Source: Ruminococcus flavefaciens ATCC 19208 (lineage in GTDB: Bacteria; Bacillota; Clostridia; Oscillospirales; Ruminococcaceae). From it: a DNA stretch of 64,000 nt. The translations under genes were made by a program, and so were the position numbers. Positions 33,327 through 41,116 of this stretch are shown piece after piece (the first letter of the stretch is position 1; every line of letters begins with the position of its first letter). The notes below the pieces were generated by a model. The model was not told the DNA's origin. It ran no database searches and was given only the letters and a program-made list of their open reading frames with translations. The stretch is from NCBI RefSeq assembly GCF_000518765.1, contig NZ_KI912493.1:1-64000 (forward strand), in the 5' to 3' direction.

Positions 33327-33365
33327 GAAATCGAGATTGATTCACCCGATTTTGTGTGATATACT
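33327..33365 (+). promoter_or_regulatory. Promoter of the second alcohol dehydrogenase operon
   Basis: TTGATT (33337-33342), 17 bp, TATACT (33360-33365). GAAATCGAGATTGATTCA (33327-33344) matches the element at 29978-29995 in 16 of 18 positions, pointing to a common regulator. Confidence 0.65.
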
Positions 33366-33398
33366 TAATGTAGCAAATAAATCAAAGGAGTAAATGCT

Positions 33399-34579
33399 AT
33401 GAGAGATTTCGTATTTGAAAATAAGACAAAGGTTTATTTCGGAAAGGATCAGCTTCAGTATCTTCATGAGGAGATCGGCAGATTCGGCAAAAAGGTACTG
33501 CTGGTTTACGGCGGCGGTTCTATCATATCAAAAAGATCGGTCTGTATGACAAGGTGATGTCACAGCTCCTGGAAGCTGGCGCAGAGATATTCGAGCTTGC
33601 AGGTGTTGAGCCGAATCCCCGTCACACAACTGTCAACAAGGGCGCTGCGATCTGCAAAAAGGAAGGGATTGATGTTCTGCTTGCAGTCGGCGGAGGTTCG
33701 ACCATTGATGCAACAAAGGGTATCGCTGCGGCTGCAAAGTATGATGGTGACGATGTGTGGGACTTGGTATCAAGAAAAGCGTTCGTGACCGAAACCCTGC
33801 CTATCATCACGGTTCTTACCATTGCGGCAACAGGCTCGGAAATGGACGGCGGATGCGTGATCAGCAATACGGATACGAACGAAAAATATGGCTATTTCGC
33901 ACCTGACAATCACCCCGATGTATCATTCCTCGATCCGACCAATACATTCAGTGTAAGCGCATACCAGACCGCAAGCGGAAGTGCGGATATTATGTCGCAT
34001 ATCTTTGATGTGGCATATTTCAGCAAGGGCGGCTGTATGGATATGCTCACAAGAGTGCAGGAGGAAGTGCTGAAAACAGTTGTTAAATTCGCTCCTGTGG
34101 CTGTAAACACACCCGATGACTATGAAGCAAGAGCAAACCTGATGTGGGCAAGTAGTTGGGCGCTGAACGATTTTCTGTATGAGGGCTTCAATCAGGCTAC
34201 GGTATGCCACGCTATGGAGCATCAGCTTTCCGCTGTTTATGACATTACGCACGGTCACGGACTGACGATCATTATCCCACGCTGGCTGACTTACATTCTT
34301 AATGAAGAAACTGCACCTGTCATCAAGCGTTTTGGTGTGAATGTTATGGGCGTTGATGAGTCGCTTTCCCTTATGGACGGCGCAAAGGCTGCGATAGACG
34401 CATTGTCAGCATTCTTCTTTGATACGCTCGGCTTAAAGAGCAGACTTTCCGATCTTGGTATCGACGATAAGAGCTTTGAAGAAATGTCAAAGACCGCCTG
34501 TGGTCAAAATGGTGTGCTTCACGGTTTTACCGATCTGACACCGAAAGATGTTGAAGCGATATACAGAATGTGCTTATAA
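33399..34579 (+). pseudogene. Iron-containing alcohol dehydrogenase, frameshifted by a 5-base insertion
   Basis: The gene starts at ATG 33399 (SD AAAGGAG) with MRDFVFENKTKVYFGKDQ and runs to GGGSI. At 33525-33529 five bases (ATATC) are inserted, shifting the frame, which stops at 33555. Without them the gene would encode 391 residues through KIGLYDKVM to 34579, with intact NAD and metal regions (STIDATKG; HAMEHQLSAVYDITHGHG). The rest shows no decay, so the lesion is recent, or a variant or sequencing artefact. An internal re-start would lack the nucleotide-binding N-terminus. Confidence 0.85.
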
Positions 34580-34602
34580 GCAGAATTGATGAGGTGAACA
34601 CT

Positions 34603-35433
34603 ATGAAAGAAGTCATGTTAGTCACAGGCGCAGGGCAGATCAGTATGACGATCGCACGGCGTATCGGCTACGGAAAGAAGATAATTCTTGGTGACAAGAA
34701 TATGCAGAATTGCGAGACTATCGCAAAGATAATGAATGATGCAGGCTTCGATGTTGAGCCGTTTGAAATGGACTTATCCTCCCGTGAGAGTATTCTTGCG
34801 ATAATCGCAAAGGCTCAGGAGTTCGGTGAGATCAGGTATCTTGTGAACGGCGCGGGCGTTTCGCCCTCGCAGGCTCCCATTGAAGCGATACTGAAGGTCG
34901 ATCTTTACGGTACTGCGGTGCTGTTAGAGGAAGTCGGCAAGGTGATCGCAAAGGGCGGCTGCGGCGTTACGATCTCCAGCCAATCGGGTTGGAGAATGCC
35001 TCAGCTAACAGCAGAGCAGGATTTTCAGCTTGCGATGACTCCCACCGAGGAACTGCTTGACCTTGAAATACTCCGTCCCGAAAACATTCGTGATACCCTC
35101 CATGCCTATCAGCTTGCAAAACGATGCAACGAAAAGCGTGTCATGGCAGAGTGTGTAAAGTGGGGCGAGCGTGGTGCAAGGCTCAATGACATTGCACCGG
35201 GCATTATCGTGACTCCGCTTGCGATTGATGAATTCAACGGGCCGAGGGGCGATTTCTACAAGAATATGTTTGCCAAGTGTCCCGCAGGAAGACCCGGCAC
35301 AGCCGATGAGGTGGCGAATGTTGCAGAGCTTCTGATGAGCGACAGGGGCGCATTTATAACGGGTTCGACTTTCCTGATCGACGGCGGTGCGACTTCGAGC
35401 TATTACTACGGTGCGTTGAAACCGACGGAATGA
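34603..35433 (+). CDS. Short-chain dehydrogenase/reductase
   Basis: The 276-residue Rossmann-fold oxidoreductase has the N-terminal NAD(P) site VTGAGQISMTIARRIG, catalytic Ser region ISSQSGW and YQLAK (YxxxK). The C-terminus INDIAPGIIVTP and FITGSTFLIDGGATSS is typical of SDRs. The spacing between the Ser and the YxxxK is longer than usual because of an insert of about 35 residues (MPQLTAEQDF...). The start is ATG 34603 with a GAGGTG SD; it overlaps the previous gene only if an upstream start is used. Confidence 0.87.
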   Translation: MKEVMLVTGAGQISMTIARRIGYGKKIILGDKNMQNCETIAKIMNDAGFDVEPFEMDLSSRESILAIIAKAQEFGEIRYLVNGAGVSPSQAPIEAILKVDLYGTAVLLEEVGKVIAKGGCGVTISSQSGWRMPQLTAEQDFQLAMTPTEELLDLEILRPENIRDTLHAYQLAKRCNEKRVMAECVKWGERGARLNDIAPGIIVTPLAIDEFNGPRGDFYKNMFAKCPAGRPGTADEVANVAELLMSDRGAFITGSTFLIDGGATSSYYYGALKPTE

Positions 35434-35443
35434 GGAGGCGCTT

Positions 35444-36193
35444 ATGAAGAAACTATCACTATTGATTTCGGCATTTATGCTATGTCTGACAATGACCGCC
35501 TGCGGTTCAAGTGAGCCTGCTTCTGCACCAAGTGTTGCCGATAATGATAAGGCAGCCGTGCAGGAAAAGCTGAATCAGGAAGAAAGCAAAACAGAAGCAT
35601 CTGAATCTACCGAGGACGATAAGCAAAGCGAAACAACAGAAGCACCTGCCGAAAAGCCGGAGGAACAGACCTCTGACGGTACAAATATCCTTGTTGCGTA
35701 CTTCTCCCGTGCCGATGAGAATTATTCTGTCGGTACGATAGAGGTCGGAAACACGCAGATACTCGGAGAGTATATCGCAAGTGAGGTCGGTGCGGATAGC
35801 TTCCATATCGAGACTGTAACGCCCTATCCCACAGGCTATGATGAGTGCTGCGACGTTGCAAAGCAGGAGCAGAAGGACAATGCCCGTCCCGAAATAACAG
35901 GCTCGGTGGATATGGAGCAGTATGACATCGTATTTCTCGGCTATCCGATATGGTGGGGCGATATGCCGATGGCGGTCTATACCTTTATGGAGAGCTATGA
36001 CTGGTCGGATAAGGTCGTGATACCGTTCTGCACCCATGAGGGCAGCGGACTTTCGGGAACGGACAGCAATATCGCAAGCGCAACGGGCGCACAGGTGCTG
36101 ACTGCGATTGATATGCGCGGAAGCACAGCACAGGCACTGAATGACGATACCAAGCAGACCGTCCGCACATGGCTCGATGACTTGGGTTTCTGA
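35444..36193 (+). CDS. Flavodoxin-domain lipoprotein
   Basis: The 249-residue protein has a lipoprotein signal (LLISAFMLCLTMTAC, Cys at about 20) and an acidic Glu/Ser/Thr-rich linker to about residue 80. A flavodoxin domain follows (ILVAYFSRADENYSVGTIE; GYPIWWGDMPM; FCTHEGSGLSG). It is anchored outside the membrane, which is unusual for flavodoxins and suggests an extracytoplasmic electron-transfer step. The next gene is a possible b-type cytochrome, so the pair may pass electrons across the membrane. Confidence 0.88.
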   Translation: MKKLSLLISAFMLCLTMTACGSSEPASAPSVADNDKAAVQEKLNQEESKTEASESTEDDKQSETTEAPAEKPEEQTSDGTNILVAYFSRADENYSVGTIEVGNTQILGEYIASEVGADSFHIETVTPYPTGYDECCDVAKQEQKDNARPEITGSVDMEQYDIVFLGYPIWWGDMPMAVYTFMESYDWSDKVVIPFCTHEGSGLSGTDSNIASATGAQVLTAIDMRGSTAQALNDDTKQTVRTWLDDLGF

Positions 36194-36194
36194 T

Positions 36195-36857
36195 ATGGAT
36201 ACAAAGACGAAGATAAAAACAGCCGCTGACATTCTTATGACAGCGGCATTACCCGTATTGATGTGCTATTCCATTGTAGGCGAAACGGCTCACGAAATAA
36301 TAGGTGTGACGATGTTTGCACTGTTTATACTGCATCATATTCTCAATTTCGGCTGGATAAAAGCCTTGTTCAAGGGCAAATATCCGCCGAAGCGCATTGT
36401 CGGTACGATCGTCAATGCGGCGGTGCTGATATGTATGCTCGGTCTGATGTACAGCGGTATCGTGATCTCAAAGCATATCTTTTCTTTCCTGAACCTCGGC
36501 GGTGCAGGCTTTGCAAGGACGGTACATATGCTTTGTGCCTATTGGGGACTTGTGCTGATGAGTGTTCATCTCGGTATGCACATAACGCAAATGTCGGCGA
36601 AAATGAAGCTGAAAAGCAAGCCAATGATATGGACACTCCGTATCATTTTCGGCGTTGTCGGGGCAGTCGGAGTTTATGAGTTCATACAGCTCAATTTCAC
36701 CGACTATATGTTTGGCAAGGTGCAGTTTGTGTTTATCGACACATCGGCTTCGGCTGTACTGACGTCTTTGCAATATGCAAGCGTTATGGTGCTGTTTGCG
36801 TATATCGGATATATTATGCAAATTCTGCTAAACAAGAAATGGGCAGCGGTTAAGTGA
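36195..36857 (+). CDS. DUF4405 integral membrane protein (possible b-type haem protein)
   Basis: The 220-residue protein has about six membrane segments. Conserved histidines sit within segments: HHILNFGW (about residue 50) and HMLCAYWGLVLMSVHLGMHI (about 110-130), a layout seen in b-type cytochrome membrane domains. The start is ATG 36195, one base after the flavodoxin lipoprotein stop. Haem binding is inference. It could feed electrons to the lipid-anchored flavodoxin. The operon ends here; 36858-37053 holds no gene. Confidence 0.75.
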   Translation: MDTKTKIKTAADILMTAALPVLMCYSIVGETAHEIIGVTMFALFILHHILNFGWIKALFKGKYPPKRIVGTIVNAAVLICMLGLMYSGIVISKHIFSFLNLGGAGFARTVHMLCAYWGLVLMSVHLGMHITQMSAKMKLKSKPMIWTLRIIFGVVGAVGVYEFIQLNFTDYMFGKVQFVFIDTSASAVLTSLQYASVMVLFAYIGYIMQILLNKKWAAVK

Positions 36858-37053
36858 CGAGCCTCCGCTTTTGACCTTTGAGGTAGCCATGACTTAGGTT
36901 ATAAATGACAAATGTCAAATAGCCATTAAGTAACCCCAACAATAAGCAGACCAAATTCGATGAAACAATAATCTAACTACAATCGAAACATGAAACAAAA
37001 AGCTGAATAAAACGGCTTTGAGAAGATTTAAAAAACTTTGTCTAAAATCGCCT

Positions 37054-37200
37054 TTGACACAGCAAGCCGTTTTCTGCTATAATAATCAAGTAAATAATTA
37101 TTATAGCACTGACACACGTTGTATTCTCAGGAATGCGTAAATCTGATCACGGAATGCTATCCGCAGATGATGTATTCCTTTGAGTACAGCGTGTTTTTTT
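37054..37200 (+). promoter_or_regulatory. Promoter and long leader hairpin with T-run
   Basis: TTGACA (37054-37059), 18 bp, TATAAT (37078-37083). The leader folds into a nested hairpin: ACACG with CGTGT, GTA with TAC, CTCA with TGAG, GGAAT with ATTCC, then ATCTG with CAGAT and CGGA with TCCG, ending in seven T before the SD. GCGTAAATCTG at 37136-37146 resembles the loop motif of the next three leaders. Confidence 0.7.
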
Positions 37201-37220
37201 GTGCGGAAACGGAGATTTTT

Positions 37221-37787
37221 ATGCCAAGAAATCAATTTGAAAGAATGATGTTCGCCCTTATGACAGTTATCGTGACCGTTCATGCCTATGTGTTTTACAG
37301 TCTTTATGTGGTGAACGGTGCGACACTTATGAGCGTAACAGGACAGACAGGAGTGCTGAAAGCGATAGATGCAATGGGCGGAGTGTATATGCTCGGTCAC
37401 AATTTGCCGATATGGGCAGTCGTGCTTGTGGAGTTCGTTCTTGCCTATACGCTGGAAGTGACAGTAGGAAGTCCTTTTTCATTCAAGATCGCCAGCAGGA
37501 TATTCGATATGAAAACAACACACCCGTTCATTTTCGAGACAGCCATTATCTGTGCGACTGTCACGATCATGTGTCCTGCTATGAGCTTCCTCGCCGCTTT
37601 CCTCTATTATCCGTATTATGAGGGATTTAACATCTTCACGCTACTTGCCAACTGGCTGAAGCTGGTCTGCTACAACTTCCCCTTTGCATTCTTCTCACAG
37701 ATATTCTTTATCCAGCCCCTTATCAGAACTTGCTTCAAGGCGGTATTCAGAAGAAAAAGCGCAGTAGCAGCACCTTCAAAAGCCTGA
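37221..37787 (+). CDS. DUF2798 membrane protein
   Basis: The 188-residue protein has about four membrane segments and resembles DUF2798 proteins in tandem (MPRNQFERMMFALMTVIVTV; YNFPFAFFSQIFFIQPLIR). The function of the family is unknown. The start is ATG 37221 with CGGAG upstream; a longer frame from 37119 runs through the leader hairpin and is rejected. It is expressed behind a leader hairpin with a terminator-like T-run. Confidence 0.78.
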   Translation: MPRNQFERMMFALMTVIVTVHAYVFYSLYVVNGATLMSVTGQTGVLKAIDAMGGVYMLGHNLPIWAVVLVEFVLAYTLEVTVGSPFSFKIASRIFDMKTTHPFIFETAIICATVTIMCPAMSFLAAFLYYPYYEGFNIFTLLANWLKLVCYNFPFAFFSQIFFIQPLIRTCFKAVFRRKSAVAAPSKA

Positions 37788-37807
37788 ACTTTGTGCAAAA
37801 ACACCAT

Positions 37808-37890
37808 TTGAAAAAGCCTGAAAAGTGTGGTATAATATATATATAACGAGTAGCAATCCTGCGTAAGTCCAGTTATTGCTGCTCGTTTTT
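37808..37890 (+). promoter_or_regulatory. carD promoter and leader hairpin
   Basis: TTGAAA (37808-37813), 17 bp, TATAAT (37831-37836). The leader begins with ACGAGTAGCAAT (37846-37857), paired with ATTGCTGCTCGT (37875-37886) and followed by TTTT. The loop holds GCGTAAGTCCAG (37861-37872). The hairpin ends only about 20 bases before the start codon. Confidence 0.75.
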
Positions 37891-37908
37891 ATTTTGCGAG
37901 GTGATAAT

Positions 37909-38406
37909 ATGTATAACATTGGCGATGTTGTGATGTACGGCACATTCGGGATATGCAGGATAGAATCCATAGAAAAGCGTGACTTTATGGGCGAGGAAAA
38001 TGATTATTATATCCTTCGCCATGTTTATAATGAAAAAAATATATTCTATGTGCCTGTTGACAACGAACTGGCAGTCAGCCGACTTCATAAGGTATGTTCT
38101 AAAGCAGATGTAGACGAACTTATCGGACACATGAACGCTGAAGCTCCTATATGGATAGATAACGAAATAAAGCGCAGGGAAGAATACAGCCGTATCATTA
38201 AGGAAGGCGATAAACATGAGATCATAAGGCTGATAAAAACTCTGTATCTTCGCCGTAAGGAGCTTTACGCTGAGAAGAAAAAGCTCCGTTCCTCTGATGA
38301 AAGCTATCTTACCCTTGCGGAGAATATGCTCTATGAGGAATTCGCATACGCTCTCGATATTGACAGGAGCGAGGTTGTTGACTATATTGAAAAGCACATA
38401 GCCTGA
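37909..38406 (+). CDS. CarD/CdnL-family transcription regulator
   Basis: In this 165-residue protein the N-terminal 60 residues are the CarD/TRCF RNA-polymerase-interacting domain (MYNIGDVVMYGTFGICRIES, then YYILRHVYN). The helical C-terminal part (ADVDELIGHM; LYLRRKELYAEKKKL) binds promoter DNA in relatives. CarD stabilises open complexes at the RNA polymerase beta subunit. It is a single domain without the Mfd helicase part. It stands between two near-identical leader hairpins. Confidence 0.85.
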   Translation: MYNIGDVVMYGTFGICRIESIEKRDFMGEENDYYILRHVYNEKNIFYVPVDNELAVSRLHKVCSKADVDELIGHMNAEAPIWIDNEIKRREEYSRIIKEGDKHEIIRLIKTLYLRRKELYAEKKKLRSSDESYLTLAENMLYEEFAYALDIDRSEVVDYIEKHIA

Positions 38407-38439
38407 TTCAGGTGAAAAATTTGATATTATTAGTACATA

Positions 38440-38486
38440 ACGAGCAGCATTCCGCGTAAGTCCGGTTATTGCTGCTCGTTTTAATA
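38440..38486 (+). promoter_or_regulatory. Second copy of the carD-type leader hairpin
   Basis: ACGAGCAGCA (38440-38449) pairs with TGCTGCTCGT (38470-38479); the loop contains GCGTAAGTCCGG (38454-38465), nearly identical to the element in front of carD. A T-rich run follows. TATTAT (38425-38430) stands at the same distance as the -10 before carD, but no good -35 is seen. Confidence 0.7.
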
Positions 38487-38507
38487 TTTTTATGGAGGTA
38501 TATCAAA

Positions 38508-38747
38508 ATGAAAAGAATCAAAGAAGCGTGTATCTGCCAGACACTTCACTTCATGCTCAAGGAGGATTTCGGTCACGACTATGCTGTCAGAGCTGTAAAG
38601 GAAGAAGTTGAGAAGTACAAAGCCGGTCTTGACAAGAGCAGAACAAAATACAAGATAATCGAGGAGACCGAACAGGCTGACGGCTCGGTCATCATAAAGA
38701 TAAAGAAGCAGTACAATGCTTCTCCTGTCGGCTCTTATCTCGACTGA
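38508..38747 (+). CDS. Small protein of unknown family
   Basis: The 79-residue hydrophilic protein, predicted alpha/beta (ACICQTLHFMLKEDFGHDYA; VRAVKEEVEKYKAG; GSVIIKIKKQY), has no signal peptide. It starts at ATG 38508, eight to nine bases after TGGAGG. A longer frame from 38469 passes through the leader hairpin and is rejected. Two cysteines near the N-terminus are the only striking residues. It lies between carD and the MATE gene, each behind a similar leader hairpin; I cannot assign a function. Confidence 0.65.
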   Translation: MKRIKEACICQTLHFMLKEDFGHDYAVRAVKEEVEKYKAGLDKSRTKYKIIEETEQADGSVIIKIKKQYNASPVGSYLD

Positions 38748-38768
38748 TACAACTTAATATCATCAAAA

Positions 38769-38820
38769 ACAGCGTGTAGCCAAAAGCATAAATCCAGCTT
38801 GCGGCTCACGCTGTACTTTT
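38769..38820 (+). promoter_or_regulatory. MATE-gene leader hairpin
   Basis: ACAGCGTG and AGCC pair with GGCT and CACGCTGT (38769-38814), enclosing AAGC-ATAAATCCA-GCTT, followed by six T and then AGGAGG. The loop GCATAAATCCAG (38785-38796) matches the loop motif of the neighbouring leaders. Confidence 0.7.
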
Positions 38821-38836
38821 TTAGGAGGAAAAACAG

Positions 38837-40276
38837 ATGGAAGAAACCACAAATCAATTCTTAGGGCGTGAGCCTGTGAGCAAGCTGATGAAGAAATACG
38901 CCGTGCCGTGTATCATCTCTCTGCTTGTGGGTGCGCTCTACAACATCGTAGACCAGATTTTTATAGCTAATGCGACCTATCTCGGCTCTTACGGTAACGC
39001 AGCTAATACCGTAGTCTTTCCGCTGACGGTCATAGCACTTGCTATCGCCGTTATGATCGGTGACGGCTGCTGTGCGTTCGTGAGTATCAGTCTTGGCAAG
39101 CGTGAAAACGATAAGGCAAGGCACAGCGTTGGTAATTCGATAGTTATGAGCATTATCGGTGGACTTGTGCTGTGTGCCGTGTATCTGATATTCAGCGACG
39201 CTATCATCGCAATGTTCGGCGGTACGGTCAATCCCGAAACATTCAGGCACTCGAAAGAGTATTTCTTCTACATCTCGCTTGGTATCCCGTTCTATATGTT
39301 CGGACAGGCGATGAACCCTGTGATCCGTGCAGACGGCAGCCCGAGATTCGCAATGTTCTCCACCCTTGCGGGTGCGGTCATCAATATGATACTCGATCCG
39401 ATATTCATATTCGGCTTAAAATGGGGTATGATGGGCGCAGCGGTCGCAACGGTCATCGGGCAGGTCGCAACAGCGGTACTTGCGGTATGGTATTTACTGA
39501 ACATGAAGCAGGTCAAGCCCTCAAAGCACGATTTCAGGCTGAACAAAACTATCGCAGGAAAAACGCTTACCCTCGGTCTGACCAGCTTTCTTTCGCAGAT
39601 AGCACTTGTAGCGGCAATGGCAGCGATCAATAACATGATACGCAAATATGGAGCGATGGACGCTGTGTTCGGGCAGGAGCAGTATGCTCAGATACCTATG
39701 GCGGTGGTCGGTATCGTGATGAAGTTCTTTCAGATAGTCATATCAATAGTAGTCGGAATGGCGGCAGGCTGTATCCCGATCGTCGGCTTCAATATGGGCG
39801 CAGGACTGAAAAGCCGTGTGCGTGAGCTGTTCACAAAGCTGCTGATCGCAGAAGCAAGCGTGGGTGCTGTGGCTCTCGTTATTGTTGAGCTGTTCCCGCA
39901 TCAGCTTATCGGTATTTTCGGTGCCGCCAACGAGAGCAGCTACTATACCGATTTTGCAGTAAAGGCTTTCCGCATTTATCTCTGTATGATGATATTCGCC
40001 TGCGTAAACAAGTCATGCTTTATCTTCTTGCAGGCTATGGGCAAAGCGGTCGAATCAACAGCATTATCGGTTATCCGTGAAATCTTGTTCGGCGTAGGGC
40101 TTGCGCTTCTTCTCCCCTTATTTTTCAGGCTTGACGGTGTGCTTTACTCCATGCCCGTGGCGGATATTTTGACTTTTGCGGTGGCGCTGTTCCTGATAGT
40201 GAGAACTTACAGGGAGATAGGGGCAAAAACTGTAAAACAGTCAAGTAATATCGAGTTGCAGGCAGATATAAGGTAA
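38837..40276 (+). CDS. MATE-family multidrug efflux transporter
   Basis: The 479-residue integral membrane protein has about 12 segments in two homologous halves (YAVPCIISLLVGALYNIVDQ; KTLTLGLTSFLSQIALVAAM). It resembles DinF/NorM-type MATE exporters that use Na+ or H+ to expel cationic drugs or metabolites. The start is ATG 38837 after AGGAGG. Its leader hairpin with T-run suggests conditional read-through, as known for several efflux genes in Firmicutes. It ends seven bases from the convergent gene at 40283, with no terminator between them. Confidence 0.9.
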   Translation: MEETTNQFLGREPVSKLMKKYAVPCIISLLVGALYNIVDQIFIANATYLGSYGNAANTVVFPLTVIALAIAVMIGDGCCAFVSISLGKRENDKARHSVGNSIVMSIIGGLVLCAVYLIFSDAIIAMFGGTVNPETFRHSKEYFFYISLGIPFYMFGQAMNPVIRADGSPRFAMFSTLAGAVINMILDPIFIFGLKWGMMGAAVATVIGQVATAVLAVWYLLNMKQVKPSKHDFRLNKTIAGKTLTLGLTSFLSQIALVAAMAAINNMIRKYGAMDAVFGQEQYAQIPMAVVGIVMKFFQIVISIVVGMAAGCIPIVGFNMGAGLKSRVRELFTKLLIAEASVGAVALVIVELFPHQLIGIFGAANESSYYTDFAVKAFRIYLCMMIFACVNKSCFIFLQAMGKAVESTALSVIREILFGVGLALLLPLFFRLDGVLYSMPVADILTFAVALFLIVRTYREIGAKTVKQSSNIELQADIR

Positions 40277-40282
40277 GGGATT

Positions 40283-41116
40283 TTATATAAGTGCCCTCAC
40301 CCTACACACCCCAAAGCTCTGCTTATCGCGTTCAAGGAGAGTGTCAGGGAACAAATTGAGCCACTTGTGGCTGAAGCTGGTATTGCCGAAGTAAGCGTCA
40401 AAGTTTGAAACAGGCAGTATGACGTAATCCGAATCAGCAGGCTTGTTGGCAATACAGTACGCAATAACAGTTTCCGCAACATCATACGGCAGATCGTCAG
40501 GCAGCAGAGCCTGTATACGCTCCTTTTCATCTTCAGAAAAAGAAACGGTCTTGTCCGTCAGCGGACCAAGTTCAAGAGCGTCCGCCAGTACATCATCGAA
40601 CCGCAGCACCCACGCTCCTTTAGTCTCAGGCGAGTACAGCGATACCTGAAACTGCTTGACCTTATCGCGCCATGCGTCGTCGAACTTCTTCCTAAGAGGT
40701 TCTGCCTTAGCAAGAGTAGCCTTGCTCATAATATCGCTGTTCTTGGTAATAAACTTTTCAATTTTGTGAAAGTGCCTGTAAAACCACCCCTGTCCCTTTG
40801 CATCGACCAGCTCGGAGAACTCCCCGTGCAGCTCTCTGAAATCAGTCCTGAACTGCCACTCCTCCTTCGGAGCGGCAGTTTTTTTGTCGGGGATACTGCA
40901 CCATGCACAGAGAGCTTGCCGTGCATAGTCAATGTCTGGAGCACCGTTTTTGAACATATATCCCCGAGCGATAATAGTCAGCACACGGTTCAGACCGATG
41001 AACCCCATTATCATCTCAAAGCTGAAACACCCGAGGAAGGAAAGGTCACGCTTGCCGCTGCATTTGTAAGCAGGCTTGTCCGTATAAGCCTTGAATTCTT
41101 CGATCTCATTCAACAT
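40283..41116 (-). CDS. Unknown protein B of a two-gene module
   Basis: I do not recognise this 277-residue protein. It is soluble, without signal peptide or membrane segments. The N-terminal third is mixed hydrophobic (LSFLGCFSFEMIMGFIGLNR); the middle is Lys/Glu-rich helical (FRELHGEFSELVD; MSKATLAKAEPLRKKFDD); the C-terminus may be a small domain (NLFPDTLLERDKQSFGVCRV). Its ATG overlaps the stop of the upstream gene by one base (TAATG), so it is translationally coupled to protein A. No known catalytic motif is visible. Confidence 0.6.
   Translation of the reverse strand: MLNEIEEFKAYTDKPAYKCSGKRDLSFLGCFSFEMIMGFIGLNRVLTIIARGYMFKNGAPDIDYARQALCAWCSIPDKKTAAPKEEWQFRTDFRELHGEFSELVDAKGQGWFYRHFHKIEKFITKNSDIMSKATLAKAEPLRKKFDDAWRDKVKQFQVSLYSPETKGAWVLRFDDVLADALELGPLTDKTVSFSEDEKERIQALLPDDLPYDVAETVIAYCIANKPADSDYVILPVSNFDAYFGNTSFSHKWLNLFPDTLLERDKQSFGVCRVRALI

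Noticed and set aside
37119..37220. Upstream start for the DUF2798 protein
   Set aside because: The added codons run through the leader hairpin; ATG 37221 has an SD and fits the family N-terminus.
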